Below, in pieces: positions 50,798 through 59,889 of a stretch of 64,000 bases of DNA. Source of the DNA: Streptomyces eurocidicus (GTDB lineage: Bacteria; Actinomycetota; Actinomycetes; Streptomycetales; Streptomycetaceae); assembly GCF_002891295.1 (NCBI RefSeq), contig NZ_LGUI01000003.1:124001-188000 (forward strand), given 5' to 3'. Within the stretch, counting starts at the first letter, position 1. Each line of letters begins with the position of its first letter. The notes below the pieces were generated by a model that was given only the letters and a program-made list of their open reading frames with translations, did not search any database and had not been told where the DNA came from. The translations under genes were made by a program, and so were the position numbers.

Positions 50798-52060
50798 ATG
50801 AACCCCGAAGTCCGTACGATCACCGAACCCGACCTTCCCGACTGGATCCGCGCCCTGCACACCGGGTTCCTCCGCTCCCCCGCGGTGAGCAAGGAGGAGG
50901 TCGAGTCCCGCCGCACGCTGATGGCGACCCCCGGAGGCGGCTACGTCGCCGAACGGACCCAGGGCGCGTTCGACGCCGGGCGCTGCGTGGCCACGTTCCG
51001 CAGCTTCGCCCAGAAGCTCACGGTTCCCGGGGGCGCCGAGGTCGCCGCGAACGCGGTCAGCAACGTCACCGTCTCGCCGACGCACCGCAGGCGCGGCTTG
51101 CTCAGCCGCATGGTGGACACGGACGCGCGGGCCGCCAAGGAGCGCGGGGACGTGGTCTCGACGCTCATAGCCGCCGAGTACCCGATCTACGGGCGCCACG
51201 GCTTCGGGCCGGCCACCTGGACCACGGAGTGGGAGGTGGACGTCGCCCGCACCGGGCTCGACCCGCGCTACTCCGGCCCCTCGGACGGCGGCCGGGTGGA
51301 CTTCGCCGACCCCGCCGAGGTCCGCGAGCACGGCCCCGGCCTGCACGAGCGGCTGCGGGCGGTCCGGCACGGCGTGATCGACCGCCCGGAGCGCTTGTGG
51401 CTGCGGAACACGGGCGCCCTGGTGGTGGACGACCGGCCGTGGACGGAGCCGTTCTACGCGCTGTACCGGTCGCCGGAGGGCGTCGTCGAGGGCCTGCTGG
51501 CCTACACCTGCGACGACCGCTGGGAGGCCAAGGTCCCGCAGGGCACCGCCCAGGTCCTGGACCACATCGCGGTCTCCCCGGAAGCCGAACGGGCCCTGTG
51601 GCACTTCCTGCTGTCGACGGACCTGGTGGCAAAGGTCCGTACGGGCTACCGCGCCCCCGACGACGTCCTGCCGCTGCTGCTGCCGGACCCACGCGCCGCC
51701 AGGGTCGTCACCCACGCCGACTACCTGTGGGTACGGCCGCTGGACGTGCCCGCGCTGCTGACGGCCCGTACGTACGGGACGACCGGCTCGCTGGTCCTCG
51801 ACGTCACCGACCGCGCCGGACTGGCGGGCGGGCGGTTCCTGCTGGAGGCCGGGCCGGAGGGCGCCACGTGCGTGGCCACGAGGCGCGGCGCCGAACTCGC
51901 CCTGGACGTGGCGGAGCTGGGCACCCTCTTCCTCGGCGACGAGGCCGCCTCGCGGCTGGCCGTGCTGGGGCGGGTGTCCGAAGAGCGGGCGGGGGCCCTC
52001 GCGGTCGCGGACGGGATGCTGCGGACGGCGCGGCGGCCGTGGTGCCCGGATGTGTTCTGA
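50798..52060 (+). CDS. Eis-like GNAT acetyltransferase
   Basis: A 420-residue protein of the Eis family: N-terminal GNAT with the acetyl-CoA loop [18 protein letters not shown], a second GNAT-like domain without catalytic loop, and the C-terminal sterol-carrier fold ending in a free carboxylate Phe used in catalysis. Mycobacterial Eis acetylates aminoglycosides and host proteins. TAGCGT lies six bases before the ATG, so the mRNA is probably leaderless. Substrate unknown. Confidence 0.85.
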   Translation: MNPEVRTITEPDLPDWIRALHTGFLRSPAVSKEEVESRRTLMATPGGGYVAERTQGAFDAGRCVATFRSFAQKLTVPGGAEVAANAVSNVTVSPTHRRRGLLSRMVDTDARAAKERGDVVSTLIAAEYPIYGRHGFGPATWTTEWEVDVARTGLDPRYSGPSDGGRVDFADPAEVREHGPGLHERLRAVRHGVIDRPERLWLRNTGALVVDDRPWTEPFYALYRSPEGVVEGLLAYTCDDRWEAKVPQGTAQVLDHIAVSPEAERALWHFLLSTDLVAKVRTGYRAPDDVLPLLLPDPRAARVVTHADYLWVRPLDVPALLTARTYGTTGSLVLDVTDRAGLAGGRFLLEAGPEGATCVATRRGAELALDVAELGTLFLGDEAASRLAVLGRVSEERAGALAVADGMLRTARRPWCPDVF

Positions 52061-52176
52061 CGCCGAATTACGCATTCCGCTTTCTGGTGCGGGTGGGGCT
52101 CGGGTCCATGACGGCTGAATCCAGCCGGTAATTACCGGACTTTAACGGGCAATTGCGACCGATTAATTGTCTCGTC

Positions 52177-52207
52177 TTGACCTCGACCTGACTTGAGGTC
52201 GCACGAT
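52177..52207 (+). promoter_or_regulatory. SoxR-like box in a 19-bp-spacer promoter
   Basis: TTGACC (52177-52182) and CACGAT (52202-52207) are 19 bases apart. The dyad CCTCGACCTGACTTGAGG lies between them, matching the E. coli SoxR box at 14 of 18 positions by eye. MerR-family activators such as SoxR use exactly this over-long spacer. It stands 75 bases upstream of the FMN reductase ATG; in S. coelicolor a reductase of this type is in the SoxR regulon as I recall. Confidence 0.65.
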
Positions 52208-52281
52208 TTCATCAACGGTTCAACGGCCCGCCGACGAGGCGGAGCGCGACCCGACCGCCGGAACTCCGAGAGAGGGACACC

Positions 52282-52875
52282 ATGTCCGAGAACACGTACC
52301 GCCTCGCCGTCATCATCGGATCCACCCGCGACGGTCGCTTCGCCCCCACGGTGAAGAAGTGGCTCGACCAGCAGCTCGCGCTGCGCGAGGACGTCGAGGT
52401 CGACGTCATCGACCTGGCCGACCACCCGCTGCCGCTGGCCCTCAGCAACGAGCCCGGCCCGGAGGCCGCCGCCCTGCTCGCCAAGGTGAGCCCGCGGCTG
52501 GAGCAGGCCGACGCGTACGTCGTCGTGACGCCGGAGTACAACCACAGCTACCCGGCCTCGCTGAAGAACCTCATCGACTGGCACTACACGCAGTGGCGCG
52601 CCAAGCCGGTGGCGTTCGTCTCCTACGGCGGCCTCGCCAGCGGCCTCCGCTCGGTCGAGCACCTGCGCCCGGTCTTCGCCGAGCTGCACGCGGTCACGAT
52701 CCGCGACGCCGTCAGCTTCCACCTGCCCTGGGGCAAGTTCGACGACGAGGGCAAGATCCTGGACGAGGAGGGCGCGACGGCGGCGGCCGGCGCGGCGAAG
52801 GTCATGCTGGACCAGCTGGCGTGGTGGGCGCTGTCGCTGCGCGAGGCGCGGGCGGCGCGGCCGTACGGCGCGTAA
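52282..52875 (+). CDS. NADPH-dependent FMN reductase
   Basis: A 197-residue flavodoxin-fold reductase. The FMN phosphate loop is IIGSTRDGRFAPTV (residues 11-24) and the isoalloxazine loop PEYNHSYPASLKNLIDW. It reduces FMN, quinones or azo compounds using NADPH. GAGAGGGA precedes the ATG. The SoxR-like box upstream predicts induction by redox-active compounds. An HxlR-type regulator follows after a repeat element. Confidence 0.88.
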   Translation: MSENTYRLAVIIGSTRDGRFAPTVKKWLDQQLALREDVEVDVIDLADHPLPLALSNEPGPEAAALLAKVSPRLEQADAYVVVTPEYNHSYPASLKNLIDWHYTQWRAKPVAFVSYGGLASGLRSVEHLRPVFAELHAVTIRDAVSFHLPWGKFDDEGKILDEEGATAAAGAAKVMLDQLAWWALSLREARAARPYGA

Positions 52876-53014
52876 CGCCCGGGCCCTCGGGGCCTGTACG
52901 GGCGCCATGAGCGCCCGCGTGAACTTCCTGCCATCGGCCATACCCCCGCTCGGGCCGGTGGCAGGATGCGTTTCCCTGACGGGGGGTGTGCGGCGGGGTG
53001 TGCGGCGGGGTGTG

Positions 53015-53250
53015 GCCGCTGCGCGGGGCTTTTTCCCCACCCCGCCCCTTCCCGAACCGGGGCTCCGCCCCGGACCCCGCCCGGTCCTCAAACTCCCCCA
53101 GCTACCGCTGGGAGGTGCCCCCGGACGGGCTGAAAATCAGCCCGTCCGGCGTTTGAGGACACCGCGCGGAGCGCGGAAAAGGGGGGTCCGGGGGCGGAGC
53201 CCCCGGTTACGGGAAGGGGCGGGGCTGGGGAACAAGCCCCGCGCAGCGGC
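53015..53250. repeat. Dispersed palindromic element, full copy with terminal inverted repeats
   Basis: The ends GCCGCTGCGCGGGGCTT (53015-53031) and AAGCCCCGCGCAGCGGC (53234-53250) are exact complements. Inside are the CCCCGCCCCTTCCCG / GGGAAGGGGCGGGG arms and a central stem ending GTTTGAGGACA. As in the 25.9-kb copy, the left central arm is interrupted by AGCTACCGCTGGGAGG. It occupies the 431-base gap between the FMN reductase and HxlR genes, which holds no other gene. Confidence 0.8.
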
Positions 53251-53306
53251 ACCCGCCCCCGCCGTACCCTGAACCCCCAGGACACCCGCATCCACAGGGG
53301 GCACTC

Positions 53307-53669
53307 ATGAAGCACTACACCTGCGGACTCGACGCCGCCATAGACGTCATCGACGGCAAGTGGAAAGTCCTCATCCTCTGGGCCCTCGGCGAAGGCGAAG
53401 GCGAAGCCCGCCGCTTCGGCGAGACCCGCCGCCTCCTCCCCGGCGTCAGCGAGAAGGTCCTGGCCCAGCAACTCCGCGAGCTGGAGGCCGACGGCATCGT
53501 GCACCGCGAGGTCTACGACGTGGTCCCGCCGAAGGTGGAGTACTCCCTGACCGAGCGCGGCCACGCCCTCAACGCGGCGCTCGCCCCGCTGGGCGCGTGG
53601 GGCAAGGAGCGCATCGCGATGCTCCAAGCGGAACACGAGGCGAACGCGGCGACGGCATCGGCGGCGTAG
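53307..53669 (+). CDS. HxlR-family transcriptional regulator
   Basis: A 120-residue winged-helix regulator. The family N-terminus (YTCGLDAAIDVIDGKWKVLI) has the single Cys often used for redox or aldehyde sensing; recognition helix GVSEKVLAQQLRELEADGIV and wing VPPKVEYSLTERG follow. GGGGG precedes the ATG. It may regulate the FMN reductase on the same strand, but the operator upstream of that gene looks like a SoxR site instead. Confidence 0.88.
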   Translation: MKHYTCGLDAAIDVIDGKWKVLILWALGEGEGEARRFGETRRLLPGVSEKVLAQQLRELEADGIVHREVYDVVPPKVEYSLTERGHALNAALAPLGAWGKERIAMLQAEHEANAATASAA

Positions 53670-53976
53670 CGGCCACGCCACGCCCGACCGGACCGCCACC
53701 CGAGGTGAAGGCGCCCACCCGAGGCGCACCCGGCGACGACCAGCGCACCGCCCCCCGCGAGCTCCTCCCCACCCGGCATGCGCGCCGAACTCCGCACGCC
53801 GCACGGGAATTTCACCCTCTCGGCGGGCGCGCGTGCCTCACGTTCCCACCCGGGGTCACGGTTCACAGGGAGCACGACCGTACGCCGGGCCACGGCGTCG
53901 CGGCCGACCGCGCCCGTTCCACGGCCTTGCGAACCGGTTGTATGACCCTGCGATGAATGATGACCGGCCCGGGGGC

Positions 53977-54243
53977 GCGGGCTGCTGCCGCTGCGCGGGG
54001 CCTTTCCCCAGCCCCGCCCCTTCCCGTAACCGGGGCTGGCGCCCCGGGCCCCCTTTCCACGCTCCGCGCGGTGGCCTCAAACGCCGGCCGGGCTGGATTT
54101 TCGCCCTGTCCGAGCTCGGCTTTCCGCCCGGTCCGGGCAACAAATCAGCCCGTCCGGCGCTTGAGGACCGGGGTCCGGGGCGGAGCCCCGGTTCGGGAAG
54201 GGGCGGGGTGGGGAAAACGCCCCGCGCAGCGGCAGCAGCCCGC
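53977..54243. repeat. Dispersed palindromic element with 24-bp terminal inverted repeats
   Basis: Left end GGCTGCTGCCGCTGCGCGGG and right end are exact complements over 24 bases (53977-54000 against 54220-54243). The centre carries TCAAACGCCGGCCGGGCTG and CAGCCCGTCCGGCGCTTGA with a longer AT/GC insert. The gap 53670-54266 between HxlR and the vWA gene holds this element; in the remaining 300 bases before it I see no gene. Confidence 0.82.
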
Positions 54244-54266
54244 CCCACCCACCGCACCCCCACCCC

Positions 54267-55661
54267 CTACCCGATCGAAACCACCCGAGCCCACCCCGGC
54301 GGACCCCCCGGCACATACGAAGGATCGTCCTCCCGCCAGGACGACCCCCGGGGAAACAACCCCACCACCGTCCGGCACGAAGGCCGCTCCGCAGGCCATG
54401 GCGTCCAGCCGTCCGTCAGGACCACCACCACGTCCGGCCGCCCCTTGAGCGCCCGGGCGAAGCCCTCGCGCAGGTCCGTGCCCCCGCCGCCCGTCAGCGG
54501 GATCCCCTCCGCACGGCACAGCAGGTGCGCGATCCCGGCCGCCGCGTCGCACGGCACCACGGTGACCAGATCGCGACGGCCGCCCACGGCCCGGGAGATC
54601 GCGGTGACCTCCAGGAGCGCGCTGCCCAGTTCGGCGTCGCTGACCGAGCCCGACGTGTCGATGACCACGGAGACCCGGGGCGGCCGGCGCCGCAGGCTCG
54701 GCAGCACCGCGCCGGGCACCCCGGCGGAGCGCCGCGACGGCCGGCCGTAGGTGTAGTCCTCACCCGCGCCGGAGCCGGCCACCGCCGAGCGGATCGCCGA
54801 ACCCAGCAACTCCCGCCACGCCTGCGGCGGGTGGAACGCCTCCTCCGCCCACCGCCGCCACCCCTTCGGCGCGGACCCCGGGCGGCCGTTGATGCCCTCC
54901 GCCACCCGGAACCGGACCGCGTCACGCTCCTGCTCGCTCAGACCGTGCGCGCCATCGGGCCCCAGCTCCCACTCCCGCTCCACCCCGTCGGCGCCGCTGC
55001 CGCAGTCCAGCCAGGCCGCGTCCGCCATGCGCGGCCCGAGGCGGAACAGGCGCAGATAGTCCTCCATGAGCTCCCCCGAGGGCAGCCCCAAGGACGCCGG
55101 GTCGACGGCGCCTTCGGGCCGGACCAGCCCGTCGCCGAACACGTCGTCGTTGATCTCGCAGTCCGCGGCGATGTTCATCCGCAGCCGCTCGCCCGGCCCG
55201 GTCAGCCCGCGCTCCCGCGCGACCCGGTCGCTGCGCCCGTGGTGGTCCCGCAGCAGGTGCGACACCTCGTGCACCCACACCCCGGCCAGCTCCTCCACCG
55301 GCGTCCGTTCGACGAACACCGGTGAGACGTAGCACCGCCAGTACCGGTCCACGGCCATCGTCGGCACCTGCCGCGACTCGACGGTGTGCAGGGCGAACAG
55401 GGCCGTCGCCAGATAGGGCCGGACCCGGGCGGCGTGCAGCCGGGCGGCGTAGAGCTTGTCGAGGTCCAGCGGCCGGGGGGCGTCGGGTACGACGGACGGC
55501 CCGGGCGCACCAGGCACACTGGGCGCGCCGGGCGCGCCGGGCGCGCCGACCGCAGCACCCGGTACCGCCGAAGAGCCTGGCGCCACCCAAGAACCCCGCG
55601 CCGCCAAGGCACCCGGTACCGCCGATGCCGATACCGCCACCCCTCCCCTCTCCCCCGTCAT
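54267..55661 (-). CDS. vWA-domain protein with an HExxH putative metallopeptidase site
   Basis: A 464-residue protein of the DUF2201/vWA-like group. Residues 13-60 are an Ala/Pro/Gly/Ser linker (GAPGAPGAPSVPGAPG). HEVSH at residues 131-135 is a zinc-protease-type motif (VWVHEVSHLLRDHHG). The C-terminal vWA domain has the MIDAS motif VVIDTSGSVSD and the later VVVVLTDGWTPW. The ATG overlaps the MoxR gene stop. vWA proteins usually act with MoxR AAA ATPases as metal-insertion or remodelling chaperones. Confidence 0.83.
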   Translation of the reverse strand: MTGERGGVAVSASAVPGALAARGSWVAPGSSAVPGAAVGAPGAPGAPSVPGAPGPSVVPDAPRPLDLDKLYAARLHAARVRPYLATALFALHTVESRQVPTMAVDRYWRCYVSPVFVERTPVEELAGVWVHEVSHLLRDHHGRSDRVARERGLTGPGERLRMNIAADCEINDDVFGDGLVRPEGAVDPASLGLPSGELMEDYLRLFRLGPRMADAAWLDCGSGADGVEREWELGPDGAHGLSEQERDAVRFRVAEGINGRPGSAPKGWRRWAEEAFHPPQAWRELLGSAIRSAVAGSGAGEDYTYGRPSRRSAGVPGAVLPSLRRRPPRVSVVIDTSGSVSDAELGSALLEVTAISRAVGGRRDLVTVVPCDAAAGIAHLLCRAEGIPLTGGGGTDLREGFARALKGRPDVVVVLTDGWTPWPAERPSCRTVVGLFPRGSSWREDDPSYVPGGPPGWARVVSIG

Positions 55662-56908
55662 CGCCCCGCCTTCCCGCTCACCACGGCCACCCGCGCCGCC
55701 GTCCGTTCCGCCGCCTGGTCCGCCCGCCGGGACAGCCCCACCACCCCCGCGAGTCCCTCGATCGCCGCCGGGACGTCCCAGTCCTCCCGCCGCAGCGCGG
55801 CGAGCGTGCTCGCGGGGACGACCACCAGATCCGGAGCCCCCGTCTCCACCGCCTTGACCAGCAGCTCCCACGCCGCGTCCCAGCGGGCCCGCTCCGGGCG
55901 GGCGCGGACCGCCTCCACCACGCCCTCGAGCACGACCTGCCGCAGGTCACCCCGCTCGGGCAGGACGGCTCCGGCGGGATCGGCGAGCAGTTCCTCGGGG
56001 TCCGGCAGGTCCATACGGTCCAGGCTCGCCAGCAACTCCAGCCCCGGGCCGTCCCCCACCGCGCCCCTGACCAGCAAGGACAGCACTTCCCGGGAAGAAC
56101 CGGCCGCGGTCGCGAAGGCGATCAGGCACAGGGCCGTCTCCCAGCTCCGGGGCGACGGCCAGGCGCCGCCCCGGCGCGCCTCGCCGCTCGGCAGCTGGTG
56201 CACGAGCTTGGGGCGGGCCGCGAGGAGTCCGCACACCGCGCGGCGGGCGAAGTCCACGGACTCCCGCAGCTTCTCCGGGGCCAGCTCCGGAAACGTCGCC
56301 CGGGGCCACGTCCCGCCGAGGCCGCGTACGACGACCTCGTGGTCGTGGGTCCACTGGAGGTGGACGAACCGGTTGGCCAGCGGCGGGCTCAGCTCCCAGC
56401 CGTCCGCGGCCGAGGACCGCGGATTGGCGGCGGCCACGATCCGGACCCCGGGCGGCAGCCGCAGGGCGCCGATCCGCCGCTCCAGTACGAGCCGGAGCAG
56501 GGCCGCCTGCACGGCCGGCGGCGCGGTGGACAGCTCGTCGAGGAACAGCAGGCCCCGGCCGGCCCGTACCAGGCGCACCGCCCAGTCCGGCGGCGCCATC
56601 GGCACCCCCTGCTCGGCGGGGTCGTCCCCGACGACCGGCAGGCCCGAGAAGTCGGACGGCTCGTGCACGCTGGCGATCACCGTGGTCAGCGGCAGGTCCA
56701 GGGACTCGGCCAGCTGCGTCAGGGCCGCGGTCTTGCCGATGCCCGGCTCACCCCACAGGAGGACGGGCAGGTCGGCGGCCACCGCCAGGGTCAGCGCCGC
56801 CAGTTGGGTGTCGGGGCGCGGCTCCGTGGTCGTGTCGCGGAGCAGGGTCAGCAGCTCGCCCGCGACGTCGAGCTGGGAGGCGGGAGCGAGCGGGGCGTGA
56901 ACGGGCAT
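55658..56908 (-). CDS. MoxR-family AAA ATPase
   Basis: A 416-residue ATPase: Walker A GEPGIGKT (53-60), Walker B LLFLDELSTAP, sensor AAANPRSS and arginine region SPPLANRF. The C-terminal part (about 200 residues) is specific to this subfamily (SPRSWETALCLIAFATAAGS). It is coupled to the vWA gene by ATGA and probably remodels or loads that protein. A third gene precedes it by 100 bases in the same direction. Confidence 0.87.
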   Translation of the reverse strand: MPVHAPLAPASQLDVAGELLTLLRDTTTEPRPDTQLAALTLAVAADLPVLLWGEPGIGKTAALTQLAESLDLPLTTVIASVHEPSDFSGLPVVGDDPAEQGVPMAPPDWAVRLVRAGRGLLFLDELSTAPPAVQAALLRLVLERRIGALRLPPGVRIVAAANPRSSAADGWELSPPLANRFVHLQWTHDHEVVVRGLGGTWPRATFPELAPEKLRESVDFARRAVCGLLAARPKLVHQLPSGEARRGGAWPSPRSWETALCLIAFATAAGSSREVLSLLVRGAVGDGPGLELLASLDRMDLPDPEELLADPAGAVLPERGDLRQVVLEGVVEAVRARPERARWDAAWELLVKAVETGAPDLVVVPASTLAALRREDWDVPAAIEGLAGVVGLSRRADQAAERTAARVAVVSGKAGR

Positions 56909-57008
56909 ATGTGATCACCTATGGGTTCGTGGCGCGCCGGAGGAAGGCGCGGGAAAGCGAAGGAAGGCAGGGGGTACCCCCACCGGGCCGTGACGGGTCG
57001 GCGGCGGT

Positions 57009-58484
57009 TCAGCGGGCGACGCGTGAGCGGCGGTCCCGGGTACGGCGAGGGCGGTCCTCGGGGCGGCCTTCGGGGCAGAAACGGCCGGACGTGGGCCCGG
57101 GCCCGAACAGGCCCGCCCGGTACAGCCCGTACGTGATCCGCCGCCGCGCGGCCGTCTCCAGTTCGTCCCGCAGCGCACCGGCACGCAGCGCCGCACCGGG
57201 CCCCAGCAGGCCCTCGACGACGGCCAGCGCGCCGGCCGTGTCCCCGTGGACCAGGCGGTCGCGCACACCGGCGAGACAGTCCGGGCGGCGGTGCGCCTCG
57301 TCGATGACCCGCAGGCAGGGCAGCGGGGTGCCGGTCAGGGCGGCCAGCAGCTCCTCCCGCCGGATCTCGGCGGGGTCGTGGTCCAGCGGGACCAGCACCC
57401 CGTCGACCAGACCGATGCGGTGCCGGGCCCCCCGGCACTCCACGAGATGCGGGTCCCCCGGCCCGTGGGAGGTCCGCGGCGGACCGGCCGGCGAGTGGCC
57501 CGGCGCCAGCACCGGGGCCACCAGCGGATGCAGCCGCCCGGCGTCGATCGCCCCGGCGCGCAGCAGCTCCAGGTCGGGCAGCGCCCAGGTCGCCGCGTCG
57601 GGCAGGACGGGCAGCGCGGACACGTCGCCCGCGGAGTCCGCCGGCACGATCCGCGGTACGGGCGGCACGGTGCCGGACGCGTACGGATGCTCGCGCCCGT
57701 CCCCTTCCGCGGTCAGGTCGAGGAGCAGCCGGTGCCCGCCCCCGAGTCGTACGGTCACGGCACCGGTGGGCCGCCCCTCGGCGCGGAGCAGGATCCCCGC
57801 CTCGGCCGCCCACCGGTCGACGGCGCAGCGGTACCCGTGCGGCACCGCCCCGGGCGGCTCGGGTCCGAGCGGGTACGGAGCCGGCGGCTCCAGGCCGCCG
57901 GGCCCCCCGGCGCCGTGCCCGTGCCCGGGTCCGTCCACCCCGGCCCGTACCCGCAGTTCGTCCGCCCTGCGCGCGTCCCACAGATGGCGGTGCAGGTCGA
58001 GGCGGAACCGCCGGTCGGGGTGGGGGTGCGGATGACGGCGCGCGGCGGGCCCGGTGTGCGAACCGTCCCACAGCGCGAGGCTGATCCGCTGGCCGGCGTC
58101 CGCCCAGGCGGGCGGCGTCCGGGCCACGAGGCACGGCGGCGGCCCATCGGCGCGCCCCATGGCGTCGTATCTGGCCAGCGCGAGGGTCAGGCCCGGGCGC
58201 AGCAGCCCGTCCGGGGCGATCCTCGGCATGTGCCAGCGCAGCAGATCGGGCGCCAGACGGCGGAGATCGGCCCGGACGCGGGCCGCGAGTTCACTGCCGT
58301 GGACACGCGCCACGGTACGGAGGTCGAGATCGACGTCGACGGCCGCGGCGGCGCACGCCCCGGCCCAGTCGCCGGCCCGGCGGCGAGCGGTCGCGGTGTC
58401 GATCATGGACGGCGGCACGGCGAACTCGCGCACGCGCAGCCAGAAGGAAAGTCGGGAGTCCCCTGTCGCGTTCTGAGTGAGCAT
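57009..58484 (-). CDS. Hypothetical protein of the MoxR/vWA operon
   Basis: A 491-residue protein I do not recognise. It is Arg/His/Pro/Gly-rich, with HPHPHPDRRFRLDLHRHLW, a GPGHGHGAGGPGG linker and the segment VDRWAAEAGILLRAEGRP. No membrane segment or clear catalytic motif. The ATG at 58484 is chosen because AAGGTGAG is six bases upstream; GTG six bases further up is possible. It is first in the leftward run with the MoxR and vWA genes and is likely the specific client or adaptor. Confidence 0.6.
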   Translation of the reverse strand: MLTQNATGDSRLSFWLRVREFAVPPSMIDTATARRRAGDWAGACAAAAVDVDLDLRTVARVHGSELAARVRADLRRLAPDLLRWHMPRIAPDGLLRPGLTLALARYDAMGRADGPPPCLVARTPPAWADAGQRISLALWDGSHTGPAARRHPHPHPDRRFRLDLHRHLWDARRADELRVRAGVDGPGHGHGAGGPGGLEPPAPYPLGPEPPGAVPHGYRCAVDRWAAEAGILLRAEGRPTGAVTVRLGGGHRLLLDLTAEGDGREHPYASGTVPPVPRIVPADSAGDVSALPVLPDAATWALPDLELLRAGAIDAGRLHPLVAPVLAPGHSPAGPPRTSHGPGDPHLVECRGARHRIGLVDGVLVPLDHDPAEIRREELLAALTGTPLPCLRVIDEAHRRPDCLAGVRDRLVHGDTAGALAVVEGLLGPGAALRAGALRDELETAARRRITYGLYRAGLFGPGPTSGRFCPEGRPEDRPRRTRDRRSRVAR

Positions 58485-58947
58485 CAGCACTCACCTTGCG
58501 CGGACGGGGCCCCCATTCTGTCACCAGAAGGAGTAATCATCGCGGCGATCGTAGCCTGCCGGCCGCGATCCCACCAGGCGCTTCCGTGGGCGGACGACGC
58601 GCCCGGCCGTACCCCCGCGCGGCCGGGTGCGCCGAAACCGGCGCGGTGGGAAGGGAGTTGTGTGACGCTCGTACCGGGCCGGGCGGCACCGCACCGGCGT
58701 CTCGTACTCCGGAGAGCGATGGGAGTCCACGCCCGCCAGGCGGCGGCCGTCAGGCCGACCGAGGCGAGGGTGAGGCCGGCCTCGGCCGGGGCGGAGTCGG
58801 CCCATTCCGGATTCGCGCCGACGCCGGCGAGGCGCACGCGGCGCCGGGCGCTCGGTGGCAGCCCGGCCCCGTCACGGCCCGGCCCCCGTGGAACCCCGGG
58901 GCGGCCCGCGGCCACCGGAGGTCTGCAGCCCCCCCCGGCGGGATCGG

Positions 58948-59066
58948 CCCGCCAGTTCCCCTTCGGCCCGTCAGTTCCCCCTCGGCCCGTCAGCTCCCCC
59001 TCTCCCCGTCAGCTCCCCCTCTCCCCGTCAGCTCCCCCTCTCCCCGTCAGTTCCCCCTCTCCCCGC
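58948..59066. repeat. 19-bp minisatellite, about six copies
   Basis: GTCAG starts at 58970, 58989, 59008, 59027 and 59046, giving a 19-bp unit of the form CCCGTCAGCTCCCCCTCTC with C/T variants. It lies just beyond the stop of the TipA-like gene in the 600-base gap 58485-59084. The rest of that gap has overlapping GC-rich open frames but nothing gene-like. Confidence 0.8.
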
Positions 59067-59084
59067 CGGCGGCCCGGCGGGCCG

Positions 59085-59843
59085 TCAGCTCAGCCGCTCG
59101 TCGGCGTAGACGACCATCGCGTCGCGCTGGTAGACCGCCAGCCCGTCGGCGATCTTGTCGTAGTTCGCGCGGAACCGCGGGTCGTCGACGTAGGTCTGCC
59201 CCAGCCCCTTGTACGCGTCCGCGTTCGGGGTCCAGAAGCGGCATACGGACTCGTAGTGGGTCCGCACCTCGGCCTGCACCGCGGGGTCGTCGACCGGCGT
59301 GCCGGCGACCATGAACTCCGCGAAGCGGACCATCTGCGCCGTCACCTCCCGCTGCCACCGCTCCATGTCCTCGGTGGTCATCGCCCCGGCGGCCCGCTGG
59401 GACTCCTCCCACGCCGCCGGCCACCGCTCGCGCGCCTCGTCGTCGACGGCGGAGTCGAACCCCTCGAACAGGTTCTCCGGCCTGTTGATCTTCGTCATGG
59501 CGTCGTCACCCTTGTCTTCCTCCAGTTCGGCGATGGTGCGGCCGACCGTGCGGGCGAGCGTCTCCAGCCGGTTCCGCTCCGCCAGCAGCCGCTGGTGGTG
59601 CTCCCGGAGCACGGCCACCCGGTCGATCTGGCTGTCCAGGACCGCCTGGATCTCCCGCAGCCCCAGGTCCAGCTCCCGCATCAGCAGGATCTGCTGCAAC
59701 CGCAGCAGATCGGCCTCCTCGTAGTAGCGGTGCCCGTTGCTCCCGATCCACGCCGGTGGCAGCAGGCCGATCTCGTCGTAGTGCCGCAACGTCCGGGACG
59801 TCACCCCGGACATCCGGGCCACGTCCGCGATCGACCAGGCCAT
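59085..59843 (-). CDS. TipA-like MerR-family regulator with TipAS ligand domain
   Basis: A 252-residue regulator. The MerR helix-turn-helix is WSIADVARMSGVTSRTLRHY with YDEIGLLPP, followed by a coiled-coil (LREIQAVLDSQIDRVAVLRE). The C-terminal 140 residues match the TipAS domain (FEGFDSAVDDEARERW, AGTPVDDPAVQAEVRTHYES), which in S. lividans TipAL binds thiopeptides such as thiostrepton covalently through a Cys. The only Cys in this domain is in ESVCRFWTP. ATG chosen at the MerR start; a 13-residue upstream extension is unlikely. Confidence 0.88.
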   Translation of the reverse strand: MAWSIADVARMSGVTSRTLRHYDEIGLLPPAWIGSNGHRYYEEADLLRLQQILLMRELDLGLREIQAVLDSQIDRVAVLREHHQRLLAERNRLETLARTVGRTIAELEEDKGDDAMTKINRPENLFEGFDSAVDDEARERWPAAWEESQRAAGAMTTEDMERWQREVTAQMVRFAEFMVAGTPVDDPAVQAEVRTHYESVCRFWTPNADAYKGLGQTYVDDPRFRANYDKIADGLAVYQRDAMVVYADERLS

Positions 59844-59889
59844 CCGGTCCGCCTTCCTTCGCCGGCCGGTCTTTCCGGCCACAAGGAAG

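Noticed and set aside
53833..54750. A 305-codon rightward frame across a repeat element
   Set aside because: It is made of repeat-element sequence and the antisense of the vWA gene.
58484..58915. A 143-codon leftward frame in the gap before the TipA-like gene
   Set aside because: Low-complexity composition, no recognisable motif and no ribosome site; random frames of this length are expected at this GC content.
58948..59066. 19-bp repeats as a CRISPR array
   Set aside because: Units are directly adjacent with no unique spacers, and no cas genes are nearby.
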